Shown here one piece after another: positions 45,033-53,083 of a DNA stretch of 64,000 nt. The stretch is from Streptomyces sp. NBC_00414. Lineage in GTDB: Bacteria > Actinomycetota > Actinomycetes > Streptomycetales > Streptomycetaceae. Numbering within the stretch: the first letter of the stretch is position 1; every line of letters begins with the position of its first letter. The stretch spans positions 1,674,001 to 1,738,000 of the forward strand of contig NZ_CP107935.1 in the NCBI RefSeq assembly GCF_036038375.1. The letters run 5' to 3'. The notes beneath the pieces were generated by a model, which saw only the letters and a list, made by a program, of their open reading frames with translations, had not been told where the DNA came from and did no database searches. Made by a program: the position numbers and the translations under genes.

Positions 45033-45079
45033 ACGGGGGCAGGCCCGGACCACGTGTCGTGGTCCGGGCCTGCCCCCGT
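45033..45079. terminator. bidirectional hairpin terminator
   Basis: A perfect 21-bp stem (45033-45053 with 45059-45079, loop GTGTC) lies between the convergent esterase and DUF6243 genes. Its core is GGCCCGGACCAC. No T-run, as usual for Streptomyces hairpin terminators. Confidence 0.88.
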
Positions 45080-45106
45080 GCGGTGCCGCCCCGCGGCGGC
45101 GGTGCG

Positions 45107-45322
45107 TCAGCTCTTCGCGGTGTCGTCGCCCGCCTGCCCGGCGCCGTCGGCTGCTCCTGTCTTCTCGCGCATCTTGCGCACCAGCTCAGCCTTCTGGTCG
45201 GCCGCACCCTGGCGGTCGAGGTTGCGGTACGGACCGTTGTTCTGCCGTTCGGCGCGGGACTGCTTCTTGCGCTGGCCGCCGCCCATGCCCACGGGGTTGT
45301 TGATGTTCTTGCTCACGGTCAC
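45107..45322 (-). CDS. DUF6243-like small basic protein
   Basis: A 71-residue highly charged protein starting TVSKNINNPVGMGGGQRKKQ and containing AERQNNGPYRNLD and KAELVRKMREKTGA. This pattern is that of a small Streptomyces family (DUF6243) with no known function. The GTG start has GGGAG six to seven bases upstream, and a second GTG follows two codons later. No membrane segment. It is convergent with the esterase across the 45033 terminator. Confidence 0.75.
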   Translation of the reverse strand: MTVSKNINNPVGMGGGQRKKQSRAERQNNGPYRNLDRQGAADQKAELVRKMREKTGAADGAGQAGDDTAKS

Positions 45323-45639
45323 GGGTTCTCCCGGTAATGATGTGAAGGGCTCTACGGATTCATCGGTGGGGGACGGGCGGCGACGTCGGAGGACGTCAGC
45401 AGGGGCCCATCACGCTCTCACTCGTAAATCGGCGTCTGGAAGAACATGACAAAGACGTTACCTGGTTCTGTCGGCCCCGCGCACCACCCTTTTCGCCGCG
45501 GGAAGGGTGTCGGAAGGTTGTCGGAAGTCCGTCGACGGTGGTCGTGATCTGTCGGCGGCATGTCGGTGGCGGTTGCGACCTTGGGCGGGTCGGTGCTCCC
45601 CGTGAGCACACTGCACCCAAGTACGAGGAGCCGGTCATC
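45323..45639. other. 317-bp intergenic region with possible mini-ORF
   Basis: This holds the promoters of the minus-strand DUF6243 gene and the plus-strand SDR remnant. On the minus strand a nine-codon frame MFFQTPIYE ends near 45418, about 95 bp before the DUF6243 start. It could be a leader peptide but has only a weak ribosome site. No other structure is clear. Confidence 0.4.
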
Positions 45640-45879
45640 ATGTCTTCCACATCCCAGGACCGCCCGTGGGACGTTCACCGGCTGCCGTCGGCCGAGGGCA
45701 GGAACTTCCTGGTCACCGGGGGCAACGCCGGGATCGGCTACTTCGTCGCGGAGCAGCTCGCCGCCACCGGAGCCGTCGTCGTACTCGGTTCTCACATGAC
45801 CGACCCCACCGTCGCCGCCCACCTGTGGACCGCCTGCACCGAGCTGACCGCCGCCGATCCGCACCTCGGCTTCCGGTAG
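45640..45879 (+). pseudogene. short-chain dehydrogenase reduced to its two ends (internal deletion)
   Basis: A 79-residue frame. Residues 1-50 (RPWDVHRLPSAEGRNFLVTG, GNAGIGYFVAEQLAATGAVV) are a normal SDR N terminus with the GGNAGIG cofactor loop. Residues 52-79 (MTDPTVAAHLWTACTELTAA) resemble the extreme C terminus of the same protein family. About 200-240 residues with the catalytic Tyr-x-x-x-Lys are absent, so it cannot be an active dehydrogenase. The join is in frame. The nearby response-regulator remnant (46196) shows the same end-to-end pattern. It could be a translated micro-protein, but decay is more likely. Confidence 0.7.
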
Positions 45880-46069
45880 GTACGAAGCCGCACGCAGGCC
45901 GGCCGTCCGATGGCCTACCGCGGAGTTCACCGGCTACGGGCAGCTCTTTCACTGAGCGTAGGTCTGCCGTCACCGGCCGGCATGGACACAATGACGCTGT
46001 TGTCGCCGGCGAATTCCTTCCTGCCCCTCGCTCCGACCCTCCGACCCCACCGGCCCCTCCGACCCCTCA

Positions 46070-46236
46070 TCCGGGTCCTGGGGCTTCGAGCCCGTACGGC
46101 CGGCCCTGGCCGACCTGTCGTTTGCCTGTCGGCGCACTTTCAACTGTCTATCGATTCGGGCTCGACGGGCCCTCGGCCATGGCGCCGGAAGCCGCGTGAA
46201 GCACTATGGGCACGTGGAAAAAGTACGACTTCTCGC
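46070..46236 (+). repeat. second copy of the response-regulator promoter and first codons
   Basis: This stretch matches about 42526-42698 at roughly 80 percent by eye. About 40 bases around the GTG start (from 46196) are identical to the copy at 42643, including the start codon context. Upstream, the CCTGTCG direct repeat (11-bp period) and ACTTTCAA-TGT-TATCGAT are also kept. It is a direct duplication bracketing a 3.5-kb segment. Confidence 0.85.
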
Positions 46237-46411
46237 CGTGGACTACGATCCGGGCATCGCGGTGCTCGTCCCCCTGCTGCCGCGCCGCGACAGCCGCACC
46301 GATGCCGATGTCTACGCGGCCACCGCCACCGCCGGTCACGGCACACACCGACCGCAGATCAGCCACCCCGCGCGAGCGGTCGAGCACCTGGTCCGGCGGG
46401 TCGGCGAGTGA
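46196..46411 (+). pseudogene. internally deleted response-regulator remnant coupled to the histidine kinase
   Basis: A 71-residue frame. Residues 1-23 copy the start of the intact regulator (KHYGHVEKVRLLAVDYDPGI against LLVVDDDPPI). The last about 22 residues (RPQISHPARAVEHLVRRVGE) resemble the regulator's C-terminal GPQLIHTVRGVGYVVRQVTA. The acidic pocket is reduced (DYD for DDD) and the phospho-Asp, Lys and the DNA-binding helices are gone. Its TGA overlaps the kinase GTG (GTGA), so translating it would still couple to kinase translation. It therefore may survive as a leader for the kinase. Confidence 0.75.
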
Positions 46412-47847
46412 TCGGCCGTCTTCGTGACACCTACCGCAGGCTCCGGCTCGGTACTCGGCTCGCGCTCGGTATGGGCGTGCTCTCGCTGGTCGTCTTCGGT
46501 GCCGTCGGCACCGCGCTGTCCACGTACATGCGGGACTATCTGGAGCGTCAGCTCAACGACCAGATGAAGCTCGTCCAGACCACCCAGTCCAAGGACGCCC
46601 AGGCGCACGGCATCGTGGAGCGCAGGCCGTACTACGGCTGGTACACGGCCGTGTACGACGTCTCGGGCGACTCGGCCGTCCTGCGCAAGCCCAGTGACGT
46701 GCCGAAGGACACCGTCGAGCTCACCTCCTTCGCCGAGTCGCTGGCCCGGGCGGGTTCGACCGAGATGTCCCACACCACGCGCATCGAGGACGAGGGCGCG
46801 TACCGGCTGCGGGCCTGCAAGATCGGCGACGGCGTGGTCCTGGTCACCGCGGCGCCCCTGGAGGACATCGAGGACACCATGGACCAGCTGGTCACGGTCC
46901 AGGTCGTCGCGTTCGCCCTCGCGCTCCTCGGTCTCGTGGTGTTCGGTCGGGCGGTGCTCCGGCGGGGCCTGCAGCCGCTCAGCGACATGGCGCACACCGC
47001 CCGCGGCATCACCTCGCACGACTTCACCGACTCGGCCCGGCTGCCGGTCCGCGCCGACCGGGGGAACGGCGGCCCGGAGGTCGAGGAGCTGCGCACCGCG
47101 TTCAACACCATGCTGGAGCACATCGACGACTCGCTCGCCGTCCGCACGGAGGCCGAGCAGCGGCTGCGCCGCTTCGTCGCGGACGCCTCGCACGAGCTGC
47201 GTACGCCCCTGATGTCGGTACGCGGTTACGCGGACCTCTTCCAGTACGCGGCGGCCAACGAGCCTGAGGAGCGGGAGAAGCACCTGGCCCGGCTGCGTGC
47301 CGAGGCCGCCCGGATGGGGGTGCTGCTGGACGATCTGCTGCTGCTCGCCCGTCTGGACGCCGCCGAGGTGGAGGCACCGCTGCGGCTGGAGGACGCGGAC
47401 CTGGCAGAGCTGGTGCGGCAGGCGGCGGACGCCTTCCGGGCCACCCACACGGACCATCCGCTGTCCGTCACGGCGGCCCCCGGCCCCGTACTGCTGCGGC
47501 TCGACGTGCTGCGTATCCGGCAGGTCCTCGACAACCTCCTCACCAACGCCGCCGTGCACACCCCGGCCGGGACCGAGGTCCGCGTGGAGGTGTCCGTCGC
47601 CGCCGGCGCGGCCGTCGTCCGGGTCACCGACTCCGGTCCCGGCATCCCGGCCGCCGACCAGGAACGCGTCTTCGACCGCTTCTTCCGCATCGACAAGGCC
47701 CGCAGCCGCGACCGCGGCGGCAGCGGCCTGGGACTGGCGGTGGCCCGTTCCCTGGTCCGGGCCCACGGTGGCACCATCGACCTGACCGGCCGGCCGGGCG
47801 CCACGACGTTCACGCTGACCGTCCCGTTGGTCCGCGACGCCCCCTGA
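46408..47847 (+). CDS. sensor histidine kinase (EnvZ/OmpR-type system)
   Basis: A 479-residue membrane kinase. TM1 is at about residues 18-40 (LALGMGVLSLVVFGAVGTAL). An extracytoplasmic sensor region of about 120 residues follows, then TM2 at about 163-182 (VQVVAFALALLGLVVFG), HAMP (RRGLQPLSDMAHTARGIT), and DASHELRTP with phospho-accepting His262. The ATPase has N box VLDNLLTNAAVHTP, G1 DSGPGIPAAD, F box FDRFFRIDKA and G2 GGSGLGLAVA. The GTG overlaps the stop of the regulator remnant. Its natural partner is most likely the intact regulator at 42643, whose 5' region is duplicated here. It would then control the flavin electron-transfer operon. The sensed signal is unknown. Confidence 0.93.
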   Translation: MIGRLRDTYRRLRLGTRLALGMGVLSLVVFGAVGTALSTYMRDYLERQLNDQMKLVQTTQSKDAQAHGIVERRPYYGWYTAVYDVSGDSAVLRKPSDVPKDTVELTSFAESLARAGSTEMSHTTRIEDEGAYRLRACKIGDGVVLVTAAPLEDIEDTMDQLVTVQVVAFALALLGLVVFGRAVLRRGLQPLSDMAHTARGITSHDFTDSARLPVRADRGNGGPEVEELRTAFNTMLEHIDDSLAVRTEAEQRLRRFVADASHELRTPLMSVRGYADLFQYAAANEPEEREKHLARLRAEAARMGVLLDDLLLLARLDAAEVEAPLRLEDADLAELVRQAADAFRATHTDHPLSVTAAPGPVLLRLDVLRIRQVLDNLLTNAAVHTPAGTEVRVEVSVAAGAAVVRVTDSGPGIPAADQERVFDRFFRIDKARSRDRGGSGLGLAVARSLVRAHGGTIDLTGRPGATTFTLTVPLVRDAP

Positions 47848-47859
47848 GGGGGTGCCGTG

Positions 47860-47878
47860 GCGCTGTCGGCGACAGCGC
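47860..47878. terminator. hairpin between convergent kinase and LysR genes
   Basis: GCGCTGTC, loop GGC, GACAGCGC is a perfect 8-bp stem 12 bases after the kinase stop. A fragment of the GTTCCCCGCGCC repeat follows near 47920. Confidence 0.65.
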
Positions 47879-47992
47879 GGTAGCCGACAACTGCCTTCTG
47901 CCTATGGGTTGTTGACGCAGCAGGTTCCCCGCGCCTTGGACGGAGTGCCCCGGATGACGCAGTGCCCCAGGAACGCCACGCGCGGCAAAGAC

Positions 47993-48847
47993 TCACCCCG
48001 CCCGGTAGAGCCCCGTAAGAAGTTCGATCACCGTCGCGGCGGCGGGATGCGGGTCGTCCCGCCACCACGCGAGCCGGACCGCGATCGGCTCGGCGTCCCG
48101 CACCGGCCGGTACACGACCCCGGGCCGCGGATACTGGTGCGCGGTCGACTCGGCGGTCATCCCCACGCACCGCCCCGTGGAGATCGCGGTCAGCCAGTCG
48201 TCGATGTCGTGCGACTCCCTGGTCTCCGGACGGGCGTCCGGCGGCCACAGCTCCGTCGTGGTGGTCCCGGTCCGCCGGTCGACCAGCAGCGTCCGTCCGG
48301 CGAGGTCGGCGAGACGGACGGAGCGGCGCCGGGCCAGCGGGTCGTCGGAGGCCATGGCGCACAGCCGCCGTTCCAGGCCCACGATGACCGAGTCGAAGCG
48401 GCGCTCGTCCAACGGCCGGCGTACGACGCCCAGTTCGCAGGTGCCCTCCGCCAGCCCCGCGGTGGCGGAGTTGGTGCGCACGAGTTCCAGTTCCGTCGCG
48501 GGGTGTGCGGCGGCCCAGGCGCGCTGGAAGGCCAGTGTGTGGCGGCCGAGCGCGGACCAGGCGTAACCGACCCGCAGGGAGGACTGGCCCGAGGCGGCCT
48601 CCCGGACCAGGCCCTCCACCTCGCCGAGCACCCGCCGGGCGTGCGCGATCACGCGCCGGCCCGTCGCCGTCGGCGTCACCTGTCGGGAGGTCCGTCTCAA
48701 CAGCCGTACTTCCAGGGCACGTTCGAGCGAGGCCAGGGTGCGGGAGACCGCCGCCTGGGAGACACCGAGGGCGATGGCCGCGTCGGTGAAGCCGCCCTCG
48801 TCGACGATCGCGACGAGACAGCGCAACTGCCGCAGTTCCACATCCAT
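47993..48847 (-). CDS. LysR-family transcriptional regulator
   Basis: A 284-residue regulator. The N-terminal winged helix-turn-helix is clear (LRQLRCLVAIVDEGGFTDAA, LGVSQAAVSRTLASLERALE). The periplasmic-binding-like effector domain spans about 85-284. It is divergent from an EamA transporter with about 70 bp between starts, the classic LysR arrangement, so it probably controls that exporter and itself. AATGCATT and an ATAGATAGA stretch in the gap could be part of its site. The effector is unknown. Confidence 0.92.
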   Translation of the reverse strand: MDVELRQLRCLVAIVDEGGFTDAAIALGVSQAAVSRTLASLERALEVRLLRRTSRQVTPTATGRRVIAHARRVLGEVEGLVREAASGQSSLRVGYAWSALGRHTLAFQRAWAAAHPATELELVRTNSATAGLAEGTCELGVVRRPLDERRFDSVIVGLERRLCAMASDDPLARRRSVRLADLAGRTLLVDRRTGTTTTELWPPDARPETRESHDIDDWLTAISTGRCVGMTAESTAHQYPRPGVVYRPVRDAEPIAVRLAWWRDDPHPAAATVIELLTGLYRAG

Positions 48848-48916
48848 GACTCAAGCGTATAGATAGAACGGGCAATGCATTTTGTGTATGACCGCGATCG
48901 GCGCAGCATCGAGGAC

Positions 48917-49840
48917 ATGCACGCAGCCCCCGCGCCCTCGACGGCGCTCGCGCAGCAGGCTCCCCCGGCGCCGGCGTCGGCGACCCCGGATTCGGACGGC
49001 CGGCGGCCGGCCGCCCTGCTCACCCTGCTCGGCAGCGGTCTGTCGAATCAGACCGGCGCCGCGATCGGTTCGCTGGCCTTCCCCGTCCTCGGCCCCCTCG
49101 GCGTCGTCGCGGTACGCCAGTACGTGGCCGCGATCGCCCTGTTCGCGGTCGCCAGGCCCCCGCTGCGCTCGTTCACCAGGCATCAGTGGTGGCCGGTCCT
49201 GCTGCTCGCCCTGGTCTTCGGGACGATGAACCTGTCCCTCTACACCGCCATCGACCGCATCGGTCTCGGCCTCGCGGTGACCCTGGAGTTCCTCGGCCCG
49301 CTCGCCATCGCACTGTCCGCAGCCCGCCGGCGGGTCGACGCCTGCTGCGCGCTGGTCGCCGCGGCGGGCGTCGTCACCCTGATGCGTCCCCAGCCGTCGG
49401 CGGACTATCTCGGCATGGGTCTCGGCCTGCTCGCCGCGGCCTGCTGGGCCTCCTACATCCTGCTCAACCGCACGGTGGGCCGCCGCGTCCCCGGCGCCCA
49501 GGGCTCCGCCGCCGCGGCGGCCGTGTCCGCCCTGATGTTCCTGCCGGTCGGCCTCGTCCTCGCGCTCCGGAACCCGCCGACCCCCACGGCTCTCGGGTAC
49601 GCCGTCGTAGCCGGCGTGCTCGCCTCCGCGGTGCCGTACCTCGCGGACATGTTCACCCTGCGCCGGGTGTCCGCCCCTGCCTTCGGCCTCTTCATGAGCG
49701 TCAACCCGGTGCTGGCCGGCCTGGTCGGCTGGCTCGTGCTCGGCCAGAACCTGGGGGTGGTGGAGTGGGCCGCCGTCGGCGCGGTCGTCGCCGCCAACAC
49801 GCTCAGCATCCTCACGTCCGTCCCCAGGTCCCCTCGCTGA
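48917..49840 (+). CDS. EamA/DMT-family transporter
   Basis: A 307-residue protein with ten hydrophobic helices in two EamA repeats (AALLTLLGSGLSNQTGAAIG onward; LGLLAAACWASYILLNRTVG and PAFGLFMSVNPVLAGLVGW in the second half). Relatives such as RhtA/YddG export amino acids or small metabolites. ATG 48917 was preferred over the in-frame ATG at 48875 because GAGG stands just before it and the extra residues (MHFVYDRDRRSIED) are not typical. It is divergent from, and likely regulated by, the LysR protein at 47993. Confidence 0.9.
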   Translation: MHAAPAPSTALAQQAPPAPASATPDSDGRRPAALLTLLGSGLSNQTGAAIGSLAFPVLGPLGVVAVRQYVAAIALFAVARPPLRSFTRHQWWPVLLLALVFGTMNLSLYTAIDRIGLGLAVTLEFLGPLAIALSAARRRVDACCALVAAAGVVTLMRPQPSADYLGMGLGLLAAACWASYILLNRTVGRRVPGAQGSAAAAAVSALMFLPVGLVLALRNPPTPTALGYAVVAGVLASAVPYLADMFTLRRVSAPAFGLFMSVNPVLAGLVGWLVLGQNLGVVEWAAVGAVVAANTLSILTSVPRSPR

Positions 49841-49855
49841 ACCAACGGGCGCCGC

Positions 49856-51301
49856 CTACTCGGCGTAGAACGTCGCGTCCGCCTTGGCCGTCGTCGTGTC
49901 GGCGGGCTGCGTGACGAGCAGGTAGTCGTAGTGCCGTACGTAGCTGCCCGCGACGTTGTACGACTCGAAGGAGACGCCCGCGGAAGCGTCGGCCAGGCCC
50001 GCCCGCCGGTAGAAGCTCGCGTCGACCTTGAAGGCCGTACTGCCGTCGCTCTTGTCCACCCAGACCTCGCCGTTGCTCCGGTGGCGGAGGTAGTAGCCGG
50101 GGAAGTTCGCCGATTCGAGGGAGACGGTCCCGGTACCGGCGAGGCCGGTCACGATCCGGAACTGCGAGTCGGCGAGGTTGGTGACGTTCGGCTCGATCTT
50201 CGCCCGGTACTCCCAGTGCCGGATGAACCGGTCGGGGAAGTTGTACGAGGAGAGGCGGACCGGGGTGACGCCGTCGGCCACCGGGATGCCGAAGTTGGGT
50301 GTGCCGTCGGCGTTCCAGTACAGCTTCTGGTAGCGGGTGCGCCGGTTGGGGTCGTTGAGCGGATCGCCGCTGATGTCCTTGTAGTTGCGGTCGTGGTAGA
50401 CGAGGACGTCGGACTTTCCGTCCTCGGACGTGGTGAAGGTGTTGTGGCCCGGCCCGTACTGGCCGGTCGCGGTGTTGCTGGTGAAGACCGGGTTGGGTGT
50501 CTTGGCCCAGGAGGCCGGGTTCATCAGGTCGGCGGAGGCGGAGGCGGTCAGCAGGCCGAGGCAGTAGTTGCTGTCGGTGGCGCTGGCCGAGAAGGTCATG
50601 AAGACCTTGCCGCCGCGCTGGATGACCGCCGGGCCCTCGTTGACGGTGTGGCCGATCTTCTCCCAGGCGTTGGTGGGCCGGGAGATCATGACCGGACTGC
50701 CGCTGATGGTCCAGGGGTTGGACAGCTTGGCCAGGTAGATGTTGGTGCCGTCGCCGACCGCCGGGTCGTTCTGCGCCCAGCTCAGATAGCGGGTGCCGCC
50801 GACGGTGAAGGTCGTCGCGTCGAGCGAGAAGGTGTCCAGCGGAAGCGCGATGCGGCCCTTCTCGGTCCAGGTCCCGGTCAGCGGGTTGGCCGCGCCGGTC
50901 TCCAGGACGTACGGCCGGATCTTCCAGATGTCGCTGGTGGAGCCGGCGGCGAAGTAGACGTACCACTTGCCGCCGATGTAGTGGATCTCCGGCGCCCAGA
51001 TGTGCGCGCCCATGTCACCGCCGGCGTGCTTGGTCCAGATGGTCGTCTCGGCGGCCGTGGACAGGCCCTGGAGGGTGGTGGCCCGGCGCATCACGATCCT
51101 GTCGTACGCGGGCACGGTGGCGGTGAAGTAGTAGTAGCCGTCGGCGTGTTTGAAGATGTGCGGATCGGCGCGCTGTTCGGCGACGGGGTTGGTGTAGGTG
51201 ACGGCGGGCGAGGCGGGGGCGGCGGCCTCGGCGATGCCGGAGGTCAGCGCGGCCAGGGTGACGAACAGTGCCATGACCACCCTTGCGATCGTGCGTCTCA
51301 C
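49856..51301 (-). CDS. secreted GH43 glycosidase with C-terminal AbfB arabinose-binding domain
   Basis: A 481-residue exported enzyme. Signal peptide about 1-27 (VVMALFVTLAALTSGIAEAA). The GH43 five-bladed propeller covers about 35-330 with the catalytic triad Asp46 (ADPHIF), Asp161 (SLDATT) and Glu222 (NEGP). The AbfB domain from about 345 (VRLSSYNFPDRFIRHWEYRA, SLESANFPGYYLRHRSNGEV, SFESYNVAGSYVRHYDYLL) binds arabinofuranose side chains. Likely activity is alpha-L-arabinofuranosidase or beta-xylosidase on arabinoxylan or arabinan. GTG start. It follows the second GH43 gene by 25 bp, so the two are co-transcribed. Confidence 0.94.
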   Translation of the reverse strand: MRRTIARVVMALFVTLAALTSGIAEAAAPASPAVTYTNPVAEQRADPHIFKHADGYYYFTATVPAYDRIVMRRATTLQGLSTAAETTIWTKHAGGDMGAHIWAPEIHYIGGKWYVYFAAGSTSDIWKIRPYVLETGAANPLTGTWTEKGRIALPLDTFSLDATTFTVGGTRYLSWAQNDPAVGDGTNIYLAKLSNPWTISGSPVMISRPTNAWEKIGHTVNEGPAVIQRGGKVFMTFSASATDSNYCLGLLTASASADLMNPASWAKTPNPVFTSNTATGQYGPGHNTFTTSEDGKSDVLVYHDRNYKDISGDPLNDPNRRTRYQKLYWNADGTPNFGIPVADGVTPVRLSSYNFPDRFIRHWEYRAKIEPNVTNLADSQFRIVTGLAGTGTVSLESANFPGYYLRHRSNGEVWVDKSDGSTAFKVDASFYRRAGLADASAGVSFESYNVAGSYVRHYDYLLVTQPADTTTAKADATFYAE

Positions 51302-51326
51302 GGTGTTCCTCTCGGGATGGGGTCGC

Positions 51327-52811
51327 TCACGTGGTGGGCTTGAACTGCCACTGCTGGCAGGTGTTGTCGAGCCACGTCCACTGCCGTACGTCCGCGCCGT
51401 CCGCCGTGCCGCAGTCCGCGCCGTCGGCGACCTTGCCGGTACTCTCGTTGACGATCCGCGTGTGGTCCCCGGTGGCGGTGTGCACGAGGCGGAACTTCTG
51501 GCAGTTGTTGTTCAGCCAGGACCACTGCCGCAGGTCCGCGCCGTCGGCCGTGGAGCAGTCGGCGGTGTCCATGACCTTGCCGGTGGCGACGTTGACGAGA
51601 CGGCTGGTGTCGTTGCCGAGGTCCTCGATGCGCCACTTCTGGTTGGCGCCGCCGGTGCAGGTCCACTGGAAGATGTTCGTCCCGTCCGCGGTGCTCCCAC
51701 CGGCCACGTCGAGGCACTTGCCGCTGTTGCGGTTCACCAGCGTGTACGCCGTCGGGGTCGCCGCGGTCTCCCCGGACGGGCCGGCGAGGGTGGTGCCCAG
51801 GGCGACGGGGGTTCCGAAGTTCGGGGTGCCGTCGGCGTTCCAGGTGAATTTCTGGGCGCGGGTGGTGCGGCCGTTTCCGCAGCCGCCGTTCGCGGTGCTG
51901 TTGCCGTGGTGGACGATCCAGTTCTCGGTGCCGTCCGGCGAGGTGAAGAACCCGTTGTGGCCGGGGCCGTAGACGCCCGCCGCGTCGTTGCGCTGGAAGA
52001 CGGGGGTCTGCTTCTTCGTCCAGGAGGAGGCCGACAGCGGGGTGCCGCCGGTCAGTTCGAGCAGGCCGAGCTTGTAGTCGGCGGTCTGGCAGGAGCTGGC
52101 GGAGTAGGTGAGGAACGTCCGCCCGCCCCGATACAGCGGCTCCGGCGCCTCGTTGACCGGACTTCCCTGCGTCTCCCAGCTGAGCGTGGGGCTGGAGATG
52201 ACACTGAAGGTGGAGCTGCCGAGCGTGTACGGGTTGCTCATGGGCGCGATGACCAGGCTCTGCGTGCTTCCGTTGATGAACCCGCTGCCGACGAGATACA
52301 GGCTGCTGCCCTGCTTGAGCACGCTGGCGTCGATGAGCCAGCCGCCGGGCGTGAGGTTGGATCCGGTGAGCTGGTTCTTGAAGGTGTACGGGCCCATCGG
52401 GTCGGCGCCCGCGCTCTCCAGGACGTAGGTGCGTTGGGAGTCGCAGCAGGCGACGCCGCTCTGCCCCGCCGAGTAGTACAGGTACCAGCGTCCGTCGAGG
52501 AAGTGCAGTTCCGGCGCCCAGAAGTTGGTGTTGCGGGTGGCGGTGGTGTCGCTCCACACCTGGACGCTCGGAGCCACCGAAAGTCCTGCCAGGGTCGGCG
52601 ACTTGCGCATGGTGAGCACGCCGGTGAACGAGGTGGTGACCAGGTGGTAGTTGCCGTCGTAGTACTCCAGCCAGGGGTCGGCGCCCTTCTGCGCCTTCAC
52701 CGGGTTCGTGTAGGGCCGCCCCGCCGCGGCCGTGGCGGGTTGCGTGGCGAGGGAGGCGAGCATCATGAGCAGCGCCGCCACGAGGGTCGGCAGGTGCCGG
52801 GTACGGAACAC
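51327..52811 (-). CDS. secreted GH43 glycosidase with C-terminal ricin-type lectin (CBM13)
   Basis: A 494-residue exported enzyme. Signal peptide 1-30 (LPTLVAALLMMLASLATQPA). GH43 propeller with triad Asp45 (GADPWLEY), Asp161 (WLIDASV) and Glu221 (VNEAPEP). A beta-trefoil lectin occupies about 355-494 with three repeats ending in Q-x-W (NQKWRIE, CQKFRLV, CQQWQFK), each with a conserved DGTN/DGAD motif. Probably an arabinofuranosidase or arabinanase on plant cell-wall polymers. First gene of a two-gene operon with a near-consensus promoter at 52874-52902 and a CGTTCGAAATACCG box in its leader. GAGGAGG precedes the GTG start. Confidence 0.94.
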   Translation of the reverse strand: MFRTRHLPTLVAALLMMLASLATQPATAAAGRPYTNPVKAQKGADPWLEYYDGNYHLVTTSFTGVLTMRKSPTLAGLSVAPSVQVWSDTTATRNTNFWAPELHFLDGRWYLYYSAGQSGVACCDSQRTYVLESAGADPMGPYTFKNQLTGSNLTPGGWLIDASVLKQGSSLYLVGSGFINGSTQSLVIAPMSNPYTLGSSTFSVISSPTLSWETQGSPVNEAPEPLYRGGRTFLTYSASSCQTADYKLGLLELTGGTPLSASSWTKKQTPVFQRNDAAGVYGPGHNGFFTSPDGTENWIVHHGNSTANGGCGNGRTTRAQKFTWNADGTPNFGTPVALGTTLAGPSGETAATPTAYTLVNRNSGKCLDVAGGSTADGTNIFQWTCTGGANQKWRIEDLGNDTSRLVNVATGKVMDTADCSTADGADLRQWSWLNNNCQKFRLVHTATGDHTRIVNESTGKVADGADCGTADGADVRQWTWLDNTCQQWQFKPTT

Positions 52812-52835
52812 GTGGGGCCCTCCTCGTGGTCACGT

Positions 52836-52902
52836 CGTTCGAAATACCGTACGGCGTACGTAACTTCGACCAGAAGATAGGTGTGCGACCTGTACACGTC
52901 AA
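52836..52902 (-). promoter_or_regulatory. promoter and shared box for the GH43 operon
   Basis: Minus strand -35 TTGACG (complement of 52897-52902), a 17-bp spacer, -10 TATCTT (complement of 52874-52879). The leader contains CGTACGCCGTACG, an inverted repeat (about 52848-52860), and the box CGTTCGAAATACCG (52836-52849), which recurs at 58064 and, with one change, at 59474. The box lies downstream of the expected start point, a repressor position. Confidence 0.75.
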
Positions 52903-52988
52903 CGGTTCGGACGGGATTGCCTCCGCCCCTACCCTTCCCGTCACTCCATGGGGCTGCGCCCCTCGCCCCCGTATCGCGCTGCGCGCTC

Positions 52989-53043
52989 GTCCTCAAACGC
53001 CGGACGGGCTGAAACGTATTCAGCCCGTCCGGCGTTTGAGGAC
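52989..53043. terminator. 24-bp-stem hairpin of a common Streptomyces repeat
   Basis: Arms 52989-53012 and 53020-53043 are perfectly complementary with loop AACGTAT. The core is CAAACGCCGGACGGGCTGA. It lies just after the stop of the last importer gene (53084, read leftward) and should end that operon before the GH43 promoter. Similar arms are frequent in Streptomyces intergenic DNA. Confidence 0.85.
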
Positions 53044-53083
53044 CGGGGGTTCGAGGGCAGCGCCCCCGAGTACGTGACGCCCC

